Shown here piece after piece: positions 25,961 through 33,629 of a stretch of DNA of 36,509 nucleotides (positions within the stretch are counted from its first letter, which is position 1; every line of letters begins with the position of its first letter). A model generated the notes under the pieces. It did not search any database. It was not told the origin of the DNA and saw only the letters and a list, made by a program, of their open reading frames with translations. The stretch is from assembly GCF_001428025.1 (NCBI RefSeq), contig NZ_LMSC01000001.1, positions 204,259-240,767 on the forward strand, read 5' to 3'. Origin of the DNA: Phycicoccus sp. Soil748. GTDB taxonomy: Bacteria > Actinomycetota > Actinomycetes > Actinomycetales > Dermatophilaceae. The position numbers and the translations under genes were made by a program.

Positions 25961-27292
25961 TCAGACGGAGGCGGCGAAGGCGTCCTCGAGGATGTCCAGG
26001 CCCTCGGACAGCAGCTCGTCGCCGGCCGACAGCGGCGGCAGGAACCGGAAGACGTTGCCGAACGTGCCGCAGGTCAGCGTCACCAGGCCGGCGGCGTGGC
26101 AGGCCTTGTTGATCCGGCCGGTGAGGTCGGCGTCGGGCGTCTTCTTCGCCAGGTCGCTCACGAGCTCGACCGCCAGCATGGCGCCGCGACCGCGGATGTC
26201 GCCGATGACGCCGTACTTGTCGGCCAGGGCCTCCAGGCGCGGGCGGAACATCGCCTCGACCTGCTTCGCCCGGCCGCGCAGGTCCTCGGCCTTCATCGTC
26301 TCGATGGAGGCGAGGGCTGCAGCACACGCGACGGGGTTGCCGCCGTAGGTGCCACCCAGGCCGCCGGTGTGGATCGAGTCCATGACGTCCGCGCGCCCGG
26401 TGAGCGCCGCGAGCGGCATACCTCCCGCGATGCCCTTGGCGGTGGTGACGAGGTCGGGGACGACGCCCTCGTGCTCGGAGGCGAACCAGTCACCGGTGCG
26501 GCAGAAGCCGGTCTGCACCTCGTCGGCGATGAAGAGGATGCCGTGCTCGGTGCACCAGTCGGCGACCTTCTTGACGAATCCCGGTGCGGGCACGATGAAC
26601 CCGCCCTCGCCCTGGATCGGCTCGAGGATGACGGCGGCGGTGTTGTCCTCGCCAACCTGGGCGTGGACGTCGGCGACGAAGGTCTCGAAGGCCTCGTCGG
26701 CGCAGCGCTCCGGGCCGGTGGGCCAGCGGTAGGGGTAGGCCATCTGCACGCGGTAGATCTCGTTGGCGAACGGCCCGAACCGGTGCTTGTACGGCATGTT
26801 CTTGGCGGTCAGCGCCATCGTCAGGTTGGTGCGGCCGTGGTAGGCGTGGTCGAACGCGACGACCGCCTGACGGCCGGTGTGGTGGCGGGCCACCTTGACG
26901 GCGTTCTCGACGGCCTCGGACCCGGAGTTGAACAGCGCCGAGCGCTTCTCGTGGGTGCCCGGCGTGAGCTCGGCGAGCGCCTCCGCGACCTGGATGTACT
27001 CCTCGTACGGCGTGACCATGAAGCACGTGTGGGTGAAGTCGTTGACCTGCGCGGTGACGGCGTCGATGACCCGCTGGTTGCCGTTGCCGACGGTGGTCAC
27101 GGCGATGCCCGAGCCGAAGTCGATGAGCTGGTTGCCGTCGACGTCGCGCAGGATGCCGCCGGACGCCTGCTCGACGTAGATCGGGAGGCCGGTGCCGACG
27201 CCGGCGGAGACCGCAGCGTTCTTGCGCTGCTGCAGGGCCTGGGACTTCGGGCCGGGGATGCTGGTGGCGAGGACGCGCTTCTGCTCGAGCAT
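25961..27292 (-). CDS. gabT: 4-aminobutyrate--2-oxoglutarate aminotransferase
   Basis: 443 residues, a class III PLP aminotransferase. Cofactor features are GSEAVENAVK near 124, FDHAYHGRT, 'ILFIADEVQTGFCRTG' with Asp257 holding the pyridine nitrogen, and the Schiff-base lysine Lys286 in TTAKGIAGG. The N-terminus 'LATSIPGPKSQALQQRKNAAVSAGV' is typical of actinobacterial GabT. It moves the GABA amino group to 2-oxoglutarate, giving succinate semialdehyde and glutamate. No gabD is adjacent. TATGCT lies 6 bases before the ATG with no ribosome site, so the transcript is probably leaderless. It is divergent from the LigD polymerase gene. Confidence 0.93.
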   Translation of the reverse strand: MLEQKRVLATSIPGPKSQALQQRKNAAVSAGVGTGLPIYVEQASGGILRDVDGNQLIDFGSGIAVTTVGNGNQRVIDAVTAQVNDFTHTCFMVTPYEEYIQVAEALAELTPGTHEKRSALFNSGSEAVENAVKVARHHTGRQAVVAFDHAYHGRTNLTMALTAKNMPYKHRFGPFANEIYRVQMAYPYRWPTGPERCADEAFETFVADVHAQVGEDNTAAVILEPIQGEGGFIVPAPGFVKKVADWCTEHGILFIADEVQTGFCRTGDWFASEHEGVVPDLVTTAKGIAGGMPLAALTGRADVMDSIHTGGLGGTYGGNPVACAAALASIETMKAEDLRGRAKQVEAMFRPRLEALADKYGVIGDIRGRGAMLAVELVSDLAKKTPDADLTGRINKACHAAGLVTLTCGTFGNVFRFLPPLSAGDELLSEGLDILEDAFAASV

Positions 27293-27298
27293 GGGGCG

Positions 27299-27304
27299 AG
27301 CATA
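27299..27304 (-). promoter_or_regulatory. Leaderless-type -10 box of gabT
   Basis: TATGCT on the minus strand, then CGCCCC, then the gabT ATG. No Shine-Dalgarno is present in the 6-base gap. Confidence 0.55.
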
Positions 27305-27338
27305 CGACCGGCCCCGAGGGCGCCGACAGGGCACGCGG

Positions 27339-27367
27339 GTGACGCCGCGGCGTACCGGCCCTAGGTT
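27339..27367 (+). promoter_or_regulatory. Promoter of the LigD-type polymerase gene
   Basis: GTGACG (27339-27344), 17 bases, TAGGTT (27362-27367), then 6 bases to the ATG. Spacing fits a sigma-A promoter making a leaderless message. Confidence 0.55.
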
Positions 27368-27373
27368 GGCTGC

Positions 27374-28348
27374 ATGGCAGCCAAGGCTTCGTCGCCCGCC
27401 GTCGAGGTGGAGGTCGGCGAGCGCGACGTGCGCATCTCCAACCCGGACCGTGTCTACTTCCCCGCGCGCGGCGAGACCAAGCTCGACCTCGTCAACTACT
27501 ACCTGTCGGTCGGTGACGGCATCGTCAACGCGCTGCGCGAGCGCCCCTGCATGCTGCACCGCTTCCCCGAGGGCGTGGCCGGCGAGAAGGTGCACCAGAA
27601 GCGCGTGCCCCACGGCGCTCCGCCGTGGCTGGAGACGGTGCGCGTGAAGTTCCCGCGCTACAACCGGACCGCCGACGAGCTGTGCGTCACCGAGCTCGCC
27701 CACGTCATCTGGGCGGTGCAGATGTCGACGGTCGAGTTCCACCCGTGGAACAGCCGGCGGGCCGACGTCGAGAGGCCCGACGAGTGGCGGATCGACCTCG
27801 ACCCGGGCCCGGAGTGCCCGTGGGAACGCGTGCAGCGGGTGGCCCACGTCGCCCACGAGGTGCTCGACGACCTGGGTGCCGTCGGGTGGCCCAAGACCAG
27901 CGGCGGCTCTGGCCTGCACGTCTACGTCCGGATCAAGCCCGAGTGGGGTTTCAAGGACGTACGGCGCGCCGCCCTCGCCTTCGCCCGCGAGGTGGAGCGC
28001 CGCGCGCCCGAGGACGTGACGACGACCTGGTGGCGCAAGGACCGCGACCCTGCAGCACTGTTCGTCGACTACAACCAGAACGCGCGCGACCACACGATCG
28101 CGAGCGCCTACTCGGTGCGCGGCAACCCCGAGGGCACCGTCTCGACGCCGATCCGCTGGGACGAGGTCGACGCCGTCAGCCCCGGCGACTTCACCATCGC
28201 CACGGTCCCGGCGCGCTACGCGGAGCTCGGCGACCTGCACGCCGGCATCGACGACGCCGTCTTCGAGATCGACCAGCTCGTGGAGTGGGCCGAACGCGAC
28301 GAGCGGGACGGCGTCGAGGAGCCGCCGGAGCCCGCAGAAGCGGGCTGA
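27374..28348 (+). CDS. LigD-type NHEJ DNA polymerase/primase domain protein
   Basis: 324 residues, a stand-alone archaeo-eukaryotic primase fold like the LigD polymerase domain. Motif I is the metal-binding pair in RIDLDPGP (Asp141, Asp143), motif II is the SGGSGLHVYV block with His182, and 'FVDYNQNARDHTIASAYSVR' is the family hallmark before the last catalytic residues. In non-homologous end joining such proteins fill gaps and prefer ribonucleotides at broken ends, together with Ku and a ligase. No ku or ligD ligase gene lies near, and the ligase and phosphoesterase domains are absent. The C-terminus is an acidic tail rich in Glu and Pro. The start follows the promoter directly. Confidence 0.92.
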   Translation: MAAKASSPAVEVEVGERDVRISNPDRVYFPARGETKLDLVNYYLSVGDGIVNALRERPCMLHRFPEGVAGEKVHQKRVPHGAPPWLETVRVKFPRYNRTADELCVTELAHVIWAVQMSTVEFHPWNSRRADVERPDEWRIDLDPGPECPWERVQRVAHVAHEVLDDLGAVGWPKTSGGSGLHVYVRIKPEWGFKDVRRAALAFAREVERRAPEDVTTTWWRKDRDPAALFVDYNQNARDHTIASAYSVRGNPEGTVSTPIRWDEVDAVSPGDFTIATVPARYAELGDLHAGIDDAVFEIDQLVEWAERDERDGVEEPPEPAEAG

Positions 28349-28377
28349 ACCCCTCGTCAGGACCGTACCTGCGGATC

Positions 28378-28383
28378 TATGCT
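28378..28383 (+). promoter_or_regulatory. Leaderless-type -10 box of the molybdate operon
   Basis: TATGCT, then GCTGGGT, then the ATG of the HTH-TOBE gene at 28391. The stretch CTGGGTATGCCGC around this start is identical to the one at the ung start. Confidence 0.5.
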
Positions 28384-28390
28384 GCTGGGT

Positions 28391-28795
28391 ATGCCGCAGC
28401 TACGGATCCGTGACGCCGCCACCTTCCTCGGGGTGAGCGACGACACCGTGCGGCGGTGGGTCGACAGCGGGGCCCTCGCGGCGGAGACCGACGACGCGGG
28501 CCGCAAGGTCGTCGACGGCTACCAGGTCGCCCAGCTCGCGAGGGACCAGGCGCACACCGCGACCGACCCCTCGAACGTCGGGCGGTCGGCCCGCAACCGG
28601 TTCGTCGGCCTCGTGACCGACCTCAAGGTCGACACCGTCATGGCCCAGGTCGAGCTGCAGTGCGGACCGTTCCGGGTCGTCTCCCTCATGAGCAGCGAGG
28701 CCGTCCGCGACCTCGGTCTCGAGCTCGGCTCGGTGGCCATCGCCGTGGTCAAGTCCACCACCGTCATCGTCGAGACCCCCTTGGGAGCATCATGA
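28391..28795 (+). CDS. HTH-TOBE molybdate-binding regulator
   Basis: 134 residues. The first 55 form a MerR/excisionase-type helix-turn-helix ([24 protein letters not shown], then a '[17 protein letters not shown]' wing). A single TOBE/Mop domain (about 66-130) follows: '[29 protein letters not shown]' to '[17 protein letters not shown]'. TOBE domains bind molybdate or tungstate. The protein probably senses oxyanion and controls this operon, or buffers molybdate. Its stop overlaps the modA ATG (ATGA). Confidence 0.88.
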   Translation: MPQLRIRDAATFLGVSDDTVRRWVDSGALAAETDDAGRKVVDGYQVAQLARDQAHTATDPSNVGRSARNRFVGLVTDLKVDTVMAQVELQCGPFRVVSLMSSEAVRDLGLELGSVAIAVVKSTTVIVETPLGAS

Positions 28796-29622
28796 CCAGC
28801 CGCTCCCGCTGCGGCCGCCCAGCTGTCCTCGCCCTGGTCGCGGCCGCCTCGACGGTCGCCCTGGGCACCGCGGCCTGCGGCGGCTCCACGGGCTCCGCGG
28901 GCGGTACGACGTCCAGCCGCTCGTCGAGCTCGTCCTTGGGGCTGTCCGGCAGCATCACCGTCTTCGCGGCGGCGTCGCTGAAGAGGACGTTCACCCGGAT
29001 CGGCGCCGACTTCGAGAAGGCGCACCCGGGCACGACGGTGACGTTCAGCTTCGCGGGGTCCTCCGACCTCGTCGCCCAGATCCAGCAGGGGGCGCCGGCC
29101 GACGTGTTCGCCTCGGCCGACACCGAGAACATGGACAAGGCCACCGCAGAGTCGCTCACCGCGGCCACCCCGGTCGTCTTCGCCTCCAACACCCTCGAGA
29201 TCGCGGTCCCGCCGGGCAACCCTGCGAAGGTCGCCTCCCTCGCCGACCTCGGCAGGCCCGGGGTCAAGGTCGTCCTGTGCGCCCCGGCCGTCCCCTGCGG
29301 AGCAGCTGCCGCCAAGGTCGAGCAGGCGGCAGGCGTCGACATCAAGCCGGTCAGCGAGGAGCAGTCGGTGACCGACGTGCTCGGCAAGGTCAGCGCCGGG
29401 GAGGCGGACGCCGGGCTGGTCTACGTCACCGACGTGAAGGGCGCAGGCGACTCCGTCCAGGGCATCACCTTTCCCCAGTCCTCGGCCGTGGTGAACTCCT
29501 ACCCGGTCGCCTCCCTCAAGTCGTCGAGGAACAAGGCCGTCGCCGACGCGTTCGTGGCCGCCGTCACCAGCTCGGCGGGTCAGCAGGTCCTGGCTGCTGC
29601 CGGGTTCGCCGAGGCGCCGTGA
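28792..29622 (+). CDS. modA: Molybdate-binding lipoprotein ModA
   Basis: 276 residues. A lipoprotein signal ends at TAAC, with Cys29 lipidated, followed by a Ser/Thr/Gly-rich tether. The ModA fold shows '[13 protein letters not shown]', '[26 protein letters not shown]' (the Ser residues hold the oxyanion), '[21 protein letters not shown]' and '[11 protein letters not shown]'. It captures molybdate or tungstate outside the membrane and delivers it to ModB. It is the second gene of the four-gene operon. Confidence 0.94.
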   Translation: MTSRSRCGRPAVLALVAAASTVALGTAACGGSTGSAGGTTSSRSSSSSLGLSGSITVFAAASLKRTFTRIGADFEKAHPGTTVTFSFAGSSDLVAQIQQGAPADVFASADTENMDKATAESLTAATPVVFASNTLEIAVPPGNPAKVASLADLGRPGVKVVLCAPAVPCGAAAAKVEQAAGVDIKPVSEEQSVTDVLGKVSAGEADAGLVYVTDVKGAGDSVQGITFPQSSAVVNSYPVASLKSSRNKAVADAFVAAVTSSAGQQVLAAAGFAEAP

Positions 29623-30413
29623 GCCGCACCCACCGTCCCCGGCTGGGGGTGCCCGGTTGGGTGTTCGTCCCTGCGGTCCTCGGTGCGGCATTCGTCGTGC
29701 TGCCGCTGCTCGCGATGCTCACCCGGGTGGACTGGACCCAGTTCCCCCAGCTCGTGACCTCGGACTCCTCGCGGGCCGCCCTGCTGCTCAGCCTGCGGAC
29801 CTCGGCGGCCAGCACCGTGCTGTGCGTGGCCTTCGGCGTGCCGATGGCCGTGGTGCTGGCCCGTACGCAGTTCCGGGGGCAGTCGGTGCTGCGGTCGCTG
29901 GTCCTGCTGCCGCTGGTGCTGCCCCCGGTGGTCGGGGGCATCGCGCTGCTCTACACGTTCGGCCGCCGTGGGCTGCTCGGCCACACCCTCGAGGTGCTCG
30001 GACTGCAGGTCGCCTTCTCGACCGCTGCCGTCGTCCTGGCCCAGACGTTCGTGGCGCTGCCCTTCCTCGTCGTGAGCCTGGAGGGGGCCCTGCGCACGGG
30101 AGGGCAGCGCTACGAGGAGGTCGCGGCGACGCTCGGCGCCCGCCCGACCACGGTGTTCCTGCGCGTCACCCTGCCGCTGGTCCTGCCCGGGCTGGCCTCG
30201 GGCGCGGTGCTCGCCTTCGCCCGGGCCCTGGGCGAGTTCGGTGCGACGATCACGTTCGCCGGCAGCCTGCAGGGCGTGACCCGGACCCTGCCGCTGGAGA
30301 TCTACCTGCAGCGCGAGACCGACCCGCAGGCGGCGGTCGCCCTCTCGCTCGTCCTCGTGGTCGTCGCCACGGTCGTCATCACCGTCACCCGTCGTTCGCG
30401 GAGCGCCCTGTGA
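29619..30413 (+). CDS. modB: Molybdate ABC transporter permease ModB
   Basis: 264 residues with five or six membrane segments. The EAA loop is '[27 protein letters not shown]' followed by '[27 protein letters not shown]', the ModB/CysTW hallmark. GTG 29619 overlaps the modA stop (GTGA) and its stop overlaps modC the same way, so ModA, ModB and ModC are made in step. It forms the homodimeric channel. Confidence 0.94.
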   Translation: MSRTHRPRLGVPGWVFVPAVLGAAFVVLPLLAMLTRVDWTQFPQLVTSDSSRAALLLSLRTSAASTVLCVAFGVPMAVVLARTQFRGQSVLRSLVLLPLVLPPVVGGIALLYTFGRRGLLGHTLEVLGLQVAFSTAAVVLAQTFVALPFLVVSLEGALRTGGQRYEEVAATLGARPTTVFLRVTLPLVLPGLASGAVLAFARALGEFGATITFAGSLQGVTRTLPLEIYLQRETDPQAAVALSLVLVVVATVVITVTRRSRSAL

Positions 30414-31540
30414 CCGTCGACCCGCCGTCCGACCGGTCCGTCGACCCAGCCGTCGACCCGGCTGAGGGCCCGACCCTCGGGGCGGGCCTCGACGCCACCC
30501 TGCGCGTCACCGGACGTGACCTCGACCTCCGGCTGCAGGTGCCGCGGGGGCGGACGCTCGCCCTCCTCGGCGCCAACGGTGCCGGAAAGTCCACGGCCCT
30601 CGCCTGCATGGCCGGGCTCCTGCGTCCCGACGGCGGTGAGGTCCGCCTCGGTGATCGGGTGCTCTCCTCCTCCCGCGGCTCCGGCACCTGGGTCCCGCCC
30701 CACGCGCGCGGAGTGGCCCTGCTCGCCCAGGAGGCGCGGCTCTTCCCGCACCTGTCGGTGGCGGACAACGTCGCGTTCGGCCCCCGCAGCGCGGGCGCCT
30801 CGCGGCGCGAGGCGCGCGAGCGGGCCGCCCACTGGCTGGCCGAGGTCGACGCGTCCGACCTCGGGCCGCGCCGACCGACGGCCCTCTCGGGCGGACAGGC
30901 CCAACGGGTCGCCATCGCCAGGGCGCTGGCGACCGAGCCGCAGGTGCTGCTGCTCGACGAGCCGCTGTCGGCCCTCGACGTCGAGGCCGCCCCCGCCATC
31001 AGGCAGCTCCTGCGCCGGGTGCTTCGGGACCGCACCACGGTGGTGGTCACCCACGACGTCCTCGACGCCGTGCTGCTCGCCGACGACGTCGCGGTCCTCG
31101 AGTCGGGGCGCGTCGTCGAGCAGGGTCCGACCACCCGGGTCCTGTCGCGCCCGAGGAGCGCCTTCGCCGCCCGGATCGCAGGGCTCAACCTGGTCCGCGG
31201 CACCGCCTCCACGTCCGGCGCGAGCACCGCGGTCACCACCCCGCAAGGACTGAGGGTCGAGGGCCTCACGGACGACTCCGTACCCGACGGGGAGGCCGCG
31301 GTCGCGGTCTTCAGCCCCAGCGCTGTGGGTGTCTACCGCGACGCCCCGCACGGCAGCCCCCGCACCACCGTCCGCGCGCGGGTGACCGACCTGGAGCCGC
31401 ACGGGCACCAGGTACGGGTGCACACCCCGTACCTGTCCGCGGACGTCACGCCCGCGGCCCTCGCCGAGCTCGGCCTCTCTGTCGGCGACGAGGCCGTGCT
31501 GACCGTGAAGGCCAGCGAGGTGGCGGTCTACCCCGCCTAG
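30410..31540 (+). CDS. modC: Molybdate ABC transporter ATP-binding protein ModC
   Basis: 376 residues. Walker A is GANGAGKST at about 54-62, signature LSGGQAQR, Walker [13 protein letters not shown] and H-loop VVVTHD. A C-terminal TOBE domain (about 310-375, '[18 protein letters not shown] ... [19 protein letters not shown]') can bind molybdate and inhibit transport. The first 25 residues are a Pro/Asp-rich extension. Its TAG stop shares CTAG with the TAG of the convergent gene at 31537. Confidence 0.94.
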   Translation: MTVDPPSDRSVDPAVDPAEGPTLGAGLDATLRVTGRDLDLRLQVPRGRTLALLGANGAGKSTALACMAGLLRPDGGEVRLGDRVLSSSRGSGTWVPPHARGVALLAQEARLFPHLSVADNVAFGPRSAGASRREARERAAHWLAEVDASDLGPRRPTALSGGQAQRVAIARALATEPQVLLLDEPLSALDVEAAPAIRQLLRRVLRDRTTVVVTHDVLDAVLLADDVAVLESGRVVEQGPTTRVLSRPRSAFAARIAGLNLVRGTASTSGASTAVTTPQGLRVEGLTDDSVPDGEAAVAVFSPSAVGVYRDAPHGSPRTTVRARVTDLEPHGHQVRVHTPYLSADVTPAALAELGLSVGDEAVLTVKASEVAVYPA

Positions 31541-31848
31541 GTGGTGGTACGGCGGTGCAGCTCGTCGATGATGGCCTGTTCGCGGGCCATCGCCGCCATC
31601 ACCTCGGCCTCGGCCGCGGCGTCGTCGACCTCGCCGTCGAGGTGGCCGCCGGTGCGCACGACGTCCTCGAGGTGGGCCAGCTCGGTGAGCAGCTGACGGA
31701 CCGACGGCTCGGCCGGCGCCTCGTCGGCCACCGGGAGGGACTCCGCCAGGGCTGCGGCCTCGACGAGGGAGGACGGCTCCACGAGGGTGGTGGGCTCCGC
31801 AGGCGGGGCGGGCTCCATCGGACGAACCGACTCCAGGAAATCGGTCAT
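31537..31848 (-). CDS. Small acidic protein of unknown function
   Basis: 103 residues, rich in Ala, Glu, Pro and Val; I do not recognise it. The first half is a disordered, repetitive stretch (PAPPAEPTTLVEPSSLVEAA). The second half is predicted helical and could form a coiled coil (VRQLLTELAHLEDVVRTGG, then DDAAAEAEVMAAMAREQAII). There is no signal or membrane segment. The ATG at 31848 is strongly supported by AAGGAGG 7 bases upstream; the frame extends to 32007 without a better start. It is convergent with modC, with stop codons overlapping. Its promoter is the TTGACG/GATGAT pair. Confidence 0.78.
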   Translation of the reverse strand: MTDFLESVRPMEPAPPAEPTTLVEPSSLVEAAALAESLPVADEAPAEPSVRQLLTELAHLEDVVRTGGHLDGEVDDAAAEAEVMAAMAREQAIIDELHRRTTT

Positions 31849-31906
31849 CGGCAGGCCTCCTTGCTCGCACGGCGATATGGGGGCTCCGACTGCTTGAAGC
31901 CTTGTG

Positions 31907-31935
31907 ATCATCGTCCGATTTGTCCGGGGCGTCAA
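31907..31935 (-). promoter_or_regulatory. Promoter of the small acidic protein gene
   Basis: On the minus strand: TTGACG (31935-31930), 17 bases, GATGAT (31912-31907), 58 bases before the ATG. Confidence 0.55.
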
Positions 31936-32035
31936 TCGCAACGTCTCGCTCAGCGCCCTGCCCGAGTTCCCCCGAACGGCCGAGCCGCGGGCGAAGACCC
32001 GACCCACACTGCCGGCGTCGCCGCATACTCGGCCC

Positions 32036-32584
32036 GTGGCTCGCGAGGACTTCGCGGAGGTCCTCGCCCGCGCTCAGGCCGGTGACGAGGCGGCCTTCTC
32101 ACGCCTCTGGATCGACCTCAACCCGCGGCTGGTGCGCTACCTGCGCATGGAGCCGGGACGGCAGGCCGAGGACCTCGCGGCCGAGACGTGGGTCAGCGTG
32201 GTCAAGGGACTCAAGCGCTTTCGCGGCGACGAGACCGCTTGGCACGCCTGGGTGTTCACCACCGCCCGACGGCGAGCACTGGACGACGCGCGCCGCCGAG
32301 CGCGCCGACCGCAGACCTCGGGTCCGGACGCTCTCGACCACCTCGCGGCGCGACCGGACCCCAGACCGTCCGACGGGACGGATGGTGCCGCCGAGGCACT
32401 GCGGCTGCTCTCCACACTGCCGCCGCTGCAGGCGGAGGTGCTGGCCCTGCGGGTGCTGGCCGAGCTGCCGGTCGACACCGTCGCGGCGATGTTGGGGCGC
32501 AGCCCGGGCGCGGTCCGCGTCGCCGCTCATCGGGGGCTGCGGACGCTGGCCGCCAGGCTCAGCCGCGAGGGTGTAACGCACTGA
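32036..32584 (+). CDS. RNA polymerase sigma factor, ECF-like
   Basis: 182 residues. Region 2 is 'AFSRLWIDLNPRLVRYLRM', then 'AEDLAAETWVSVVKGLKRFRGDETAWHAWVFTTARRRALDDARRRARRP'. Region 4 is 'LSTLPPLQAEVLALRVLAELPVDTVAAMLGRSPGAVRVAAHRGLRTLAARL', a clear helix-turn-helix for the -35. A GTG start at 32036 is used because the sigma domain starts there and CATACT lies 6 bases before it. The frame opens further upstream to 31904, but that stretch reads like noncoding DNA. The membrane-protein gene 23 bases downstream probably encodes its regulator. Confidence 0.88.
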   Translation: MAREDFAEVLARAQAGDEAAFSRLWIDLNPRLVRYLRMEPGRQAEDLAAETWVSVVKGLKRFRGDETAWHAWVFTTARRRALDDARRRARRPQTSGPDALDHLAARPDPRPSDGTDGAAEALRLLSTLPPLQAEVLALRVLAELPVDTVAAMLGRSPGAVRVAAHRGLRTLAARLSREGVTH

Positions 32585-32607
32585 GCCGGGGCGGCGCTTC
32601 ACTCCCC

Positions 32608-33525
32608 GTGACGAGCAACGACTTCGAGCCCCCCGTGGCGGACGACGCCGACCTGCCCCACCTGTCCGACGGGCAGGTGGAGGCGCTGCTGCGTGGACAC
32701 CGGCCGGCCGACACCGCCCCCGGGACGGACCGTGCCGCCGACCTGGTGCACGCGTTGACCGGTCCTGCCGTTGCGTCGGAGCTCACCGGTTACCGGGCGG
32801 CCATGACCACCTACACCGACGCCTTCTCGATGCGCACCAGCAGCCGCCCGCGCCGCCTGCTGCTGTTGTCCTCACTCCTCGGCGCCAGGACCCTGGCGGG
32901 AGTGGCCGGCTCCGCCCTCGCACTCGGAGCCGTGGGCGCGGTGGTGCTCACCACCTCCGCACTCGGTCCCTCCCACGCCCCCGAGGCGCTGCCGCTGGCC
33001 ACGGGTTCGACGACCACGACCGCCGCGTCGACGCACGCCCCGGACGACGCGGACCAGTCGGACGACGCCGACGAGAGCGAGAAGGACGGCACTGGATCCG
33101 GGTCCGCCACCGCAGCGGTGGGACCGGACGCCAAGGGGCCGGCCGCCTTCGGCCTGTGCAACGCCTGGGCGCACCACCAGGCCGAGGCCGGCACGACCGC
33201 GACCGCGGACACGTCCGTCGCCTTCCGCAACCTCGCCGAGGCCGCTGGTGGCGAGGGCAAGATCGCCGGCTACTGCGCGAACGTGCCCCACCCCGGGAAC
33301 GCTGCCGCCAAGGCCCGGGGCAGCCACGGTTCCACGCCCGGTTCGGGGGGCAAGGGCAAGTCCACCAAGGCGCCCAAGCCCGCCAAGCCGACCAAGCCGA
33401 CCAAGCCGCACAGCTCCAGCCACAGCGCCAGCCCCTCCGCCCGGCCTACGGCCAGGCCGCGGACGAGCGCCCCGACCCCCTCCCTCACGACACCGTCCCG
33501 GCCCGCGGTGACGGTCACGTCCTGA
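32608..33525 (+). CDS. Membrane partner of the sigma factor, with extracellular two-cysteine domain
   Basis: 305 residues. Residues 1-92 are cytoplasmic and would hold the sigma-binding part ('DLPHLSDGQVEALLRGHRPAD'); no HxxxCxxC zinc anti-sigma motif is present. One membrane segment lies at about 95-118. Outside, a Thr/Asp/Ser-rich tether is followed by a small domain with two cysteines: FGLCNAW (Cys184), 'VAFRNLAEAAGG' and GYC (Cys223), perhaps disulphide-linked. I have seen the LCxAW...AAGG...YC pattern in membrane proteins next to actinobacterial sigma genes. The last 60 residues are low complexity, with KPTKP repeats, and could run through the wall. The start is GTG 32608. Confidence 0.8.
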   Translation: MTSNDFEPPVADDADLPHLSDGQVEALLRGHRPADTAPGTDRAADLVHALTGPAVASELTGYRAAMTTYTDAFSMRTSSRPRRLLLLSSLLGARTLAGVAGSALALGAVGAVVLTTSALGPSHAPEALPLATGSTTTTAASTHAPDDADQSDDADESEKDGTGSGSATAAVGPDAKGPAAFGLCNAWAHHQAEAGTTATADTSVAFRNLAEAAGGEGKIAGYCANVPHPGNAAAKARGSHGSTPGSGGKGKSTKAPKPAKPTKPTKPHSSSHSASPSARPTARPRTSAPTPSLTTPSRPAVTVTS

Positions 33526-33629
33526 GGGCAGGCTGAGCGCCGGACCTTCGCGGACCACAGCACCGGCGCCGGGCAGCGTCCTGCCGTTGCTAGCCTCCTT
33601 GCACACCCCGGGAAAGGGCGGACGAGCTG

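Noticed and set aside
31849..32007. N-terminal extension of the small acidic protein
   Set aside because: It overlaps the promoter and the Shine-Dalgarno of the ATG at 31848.
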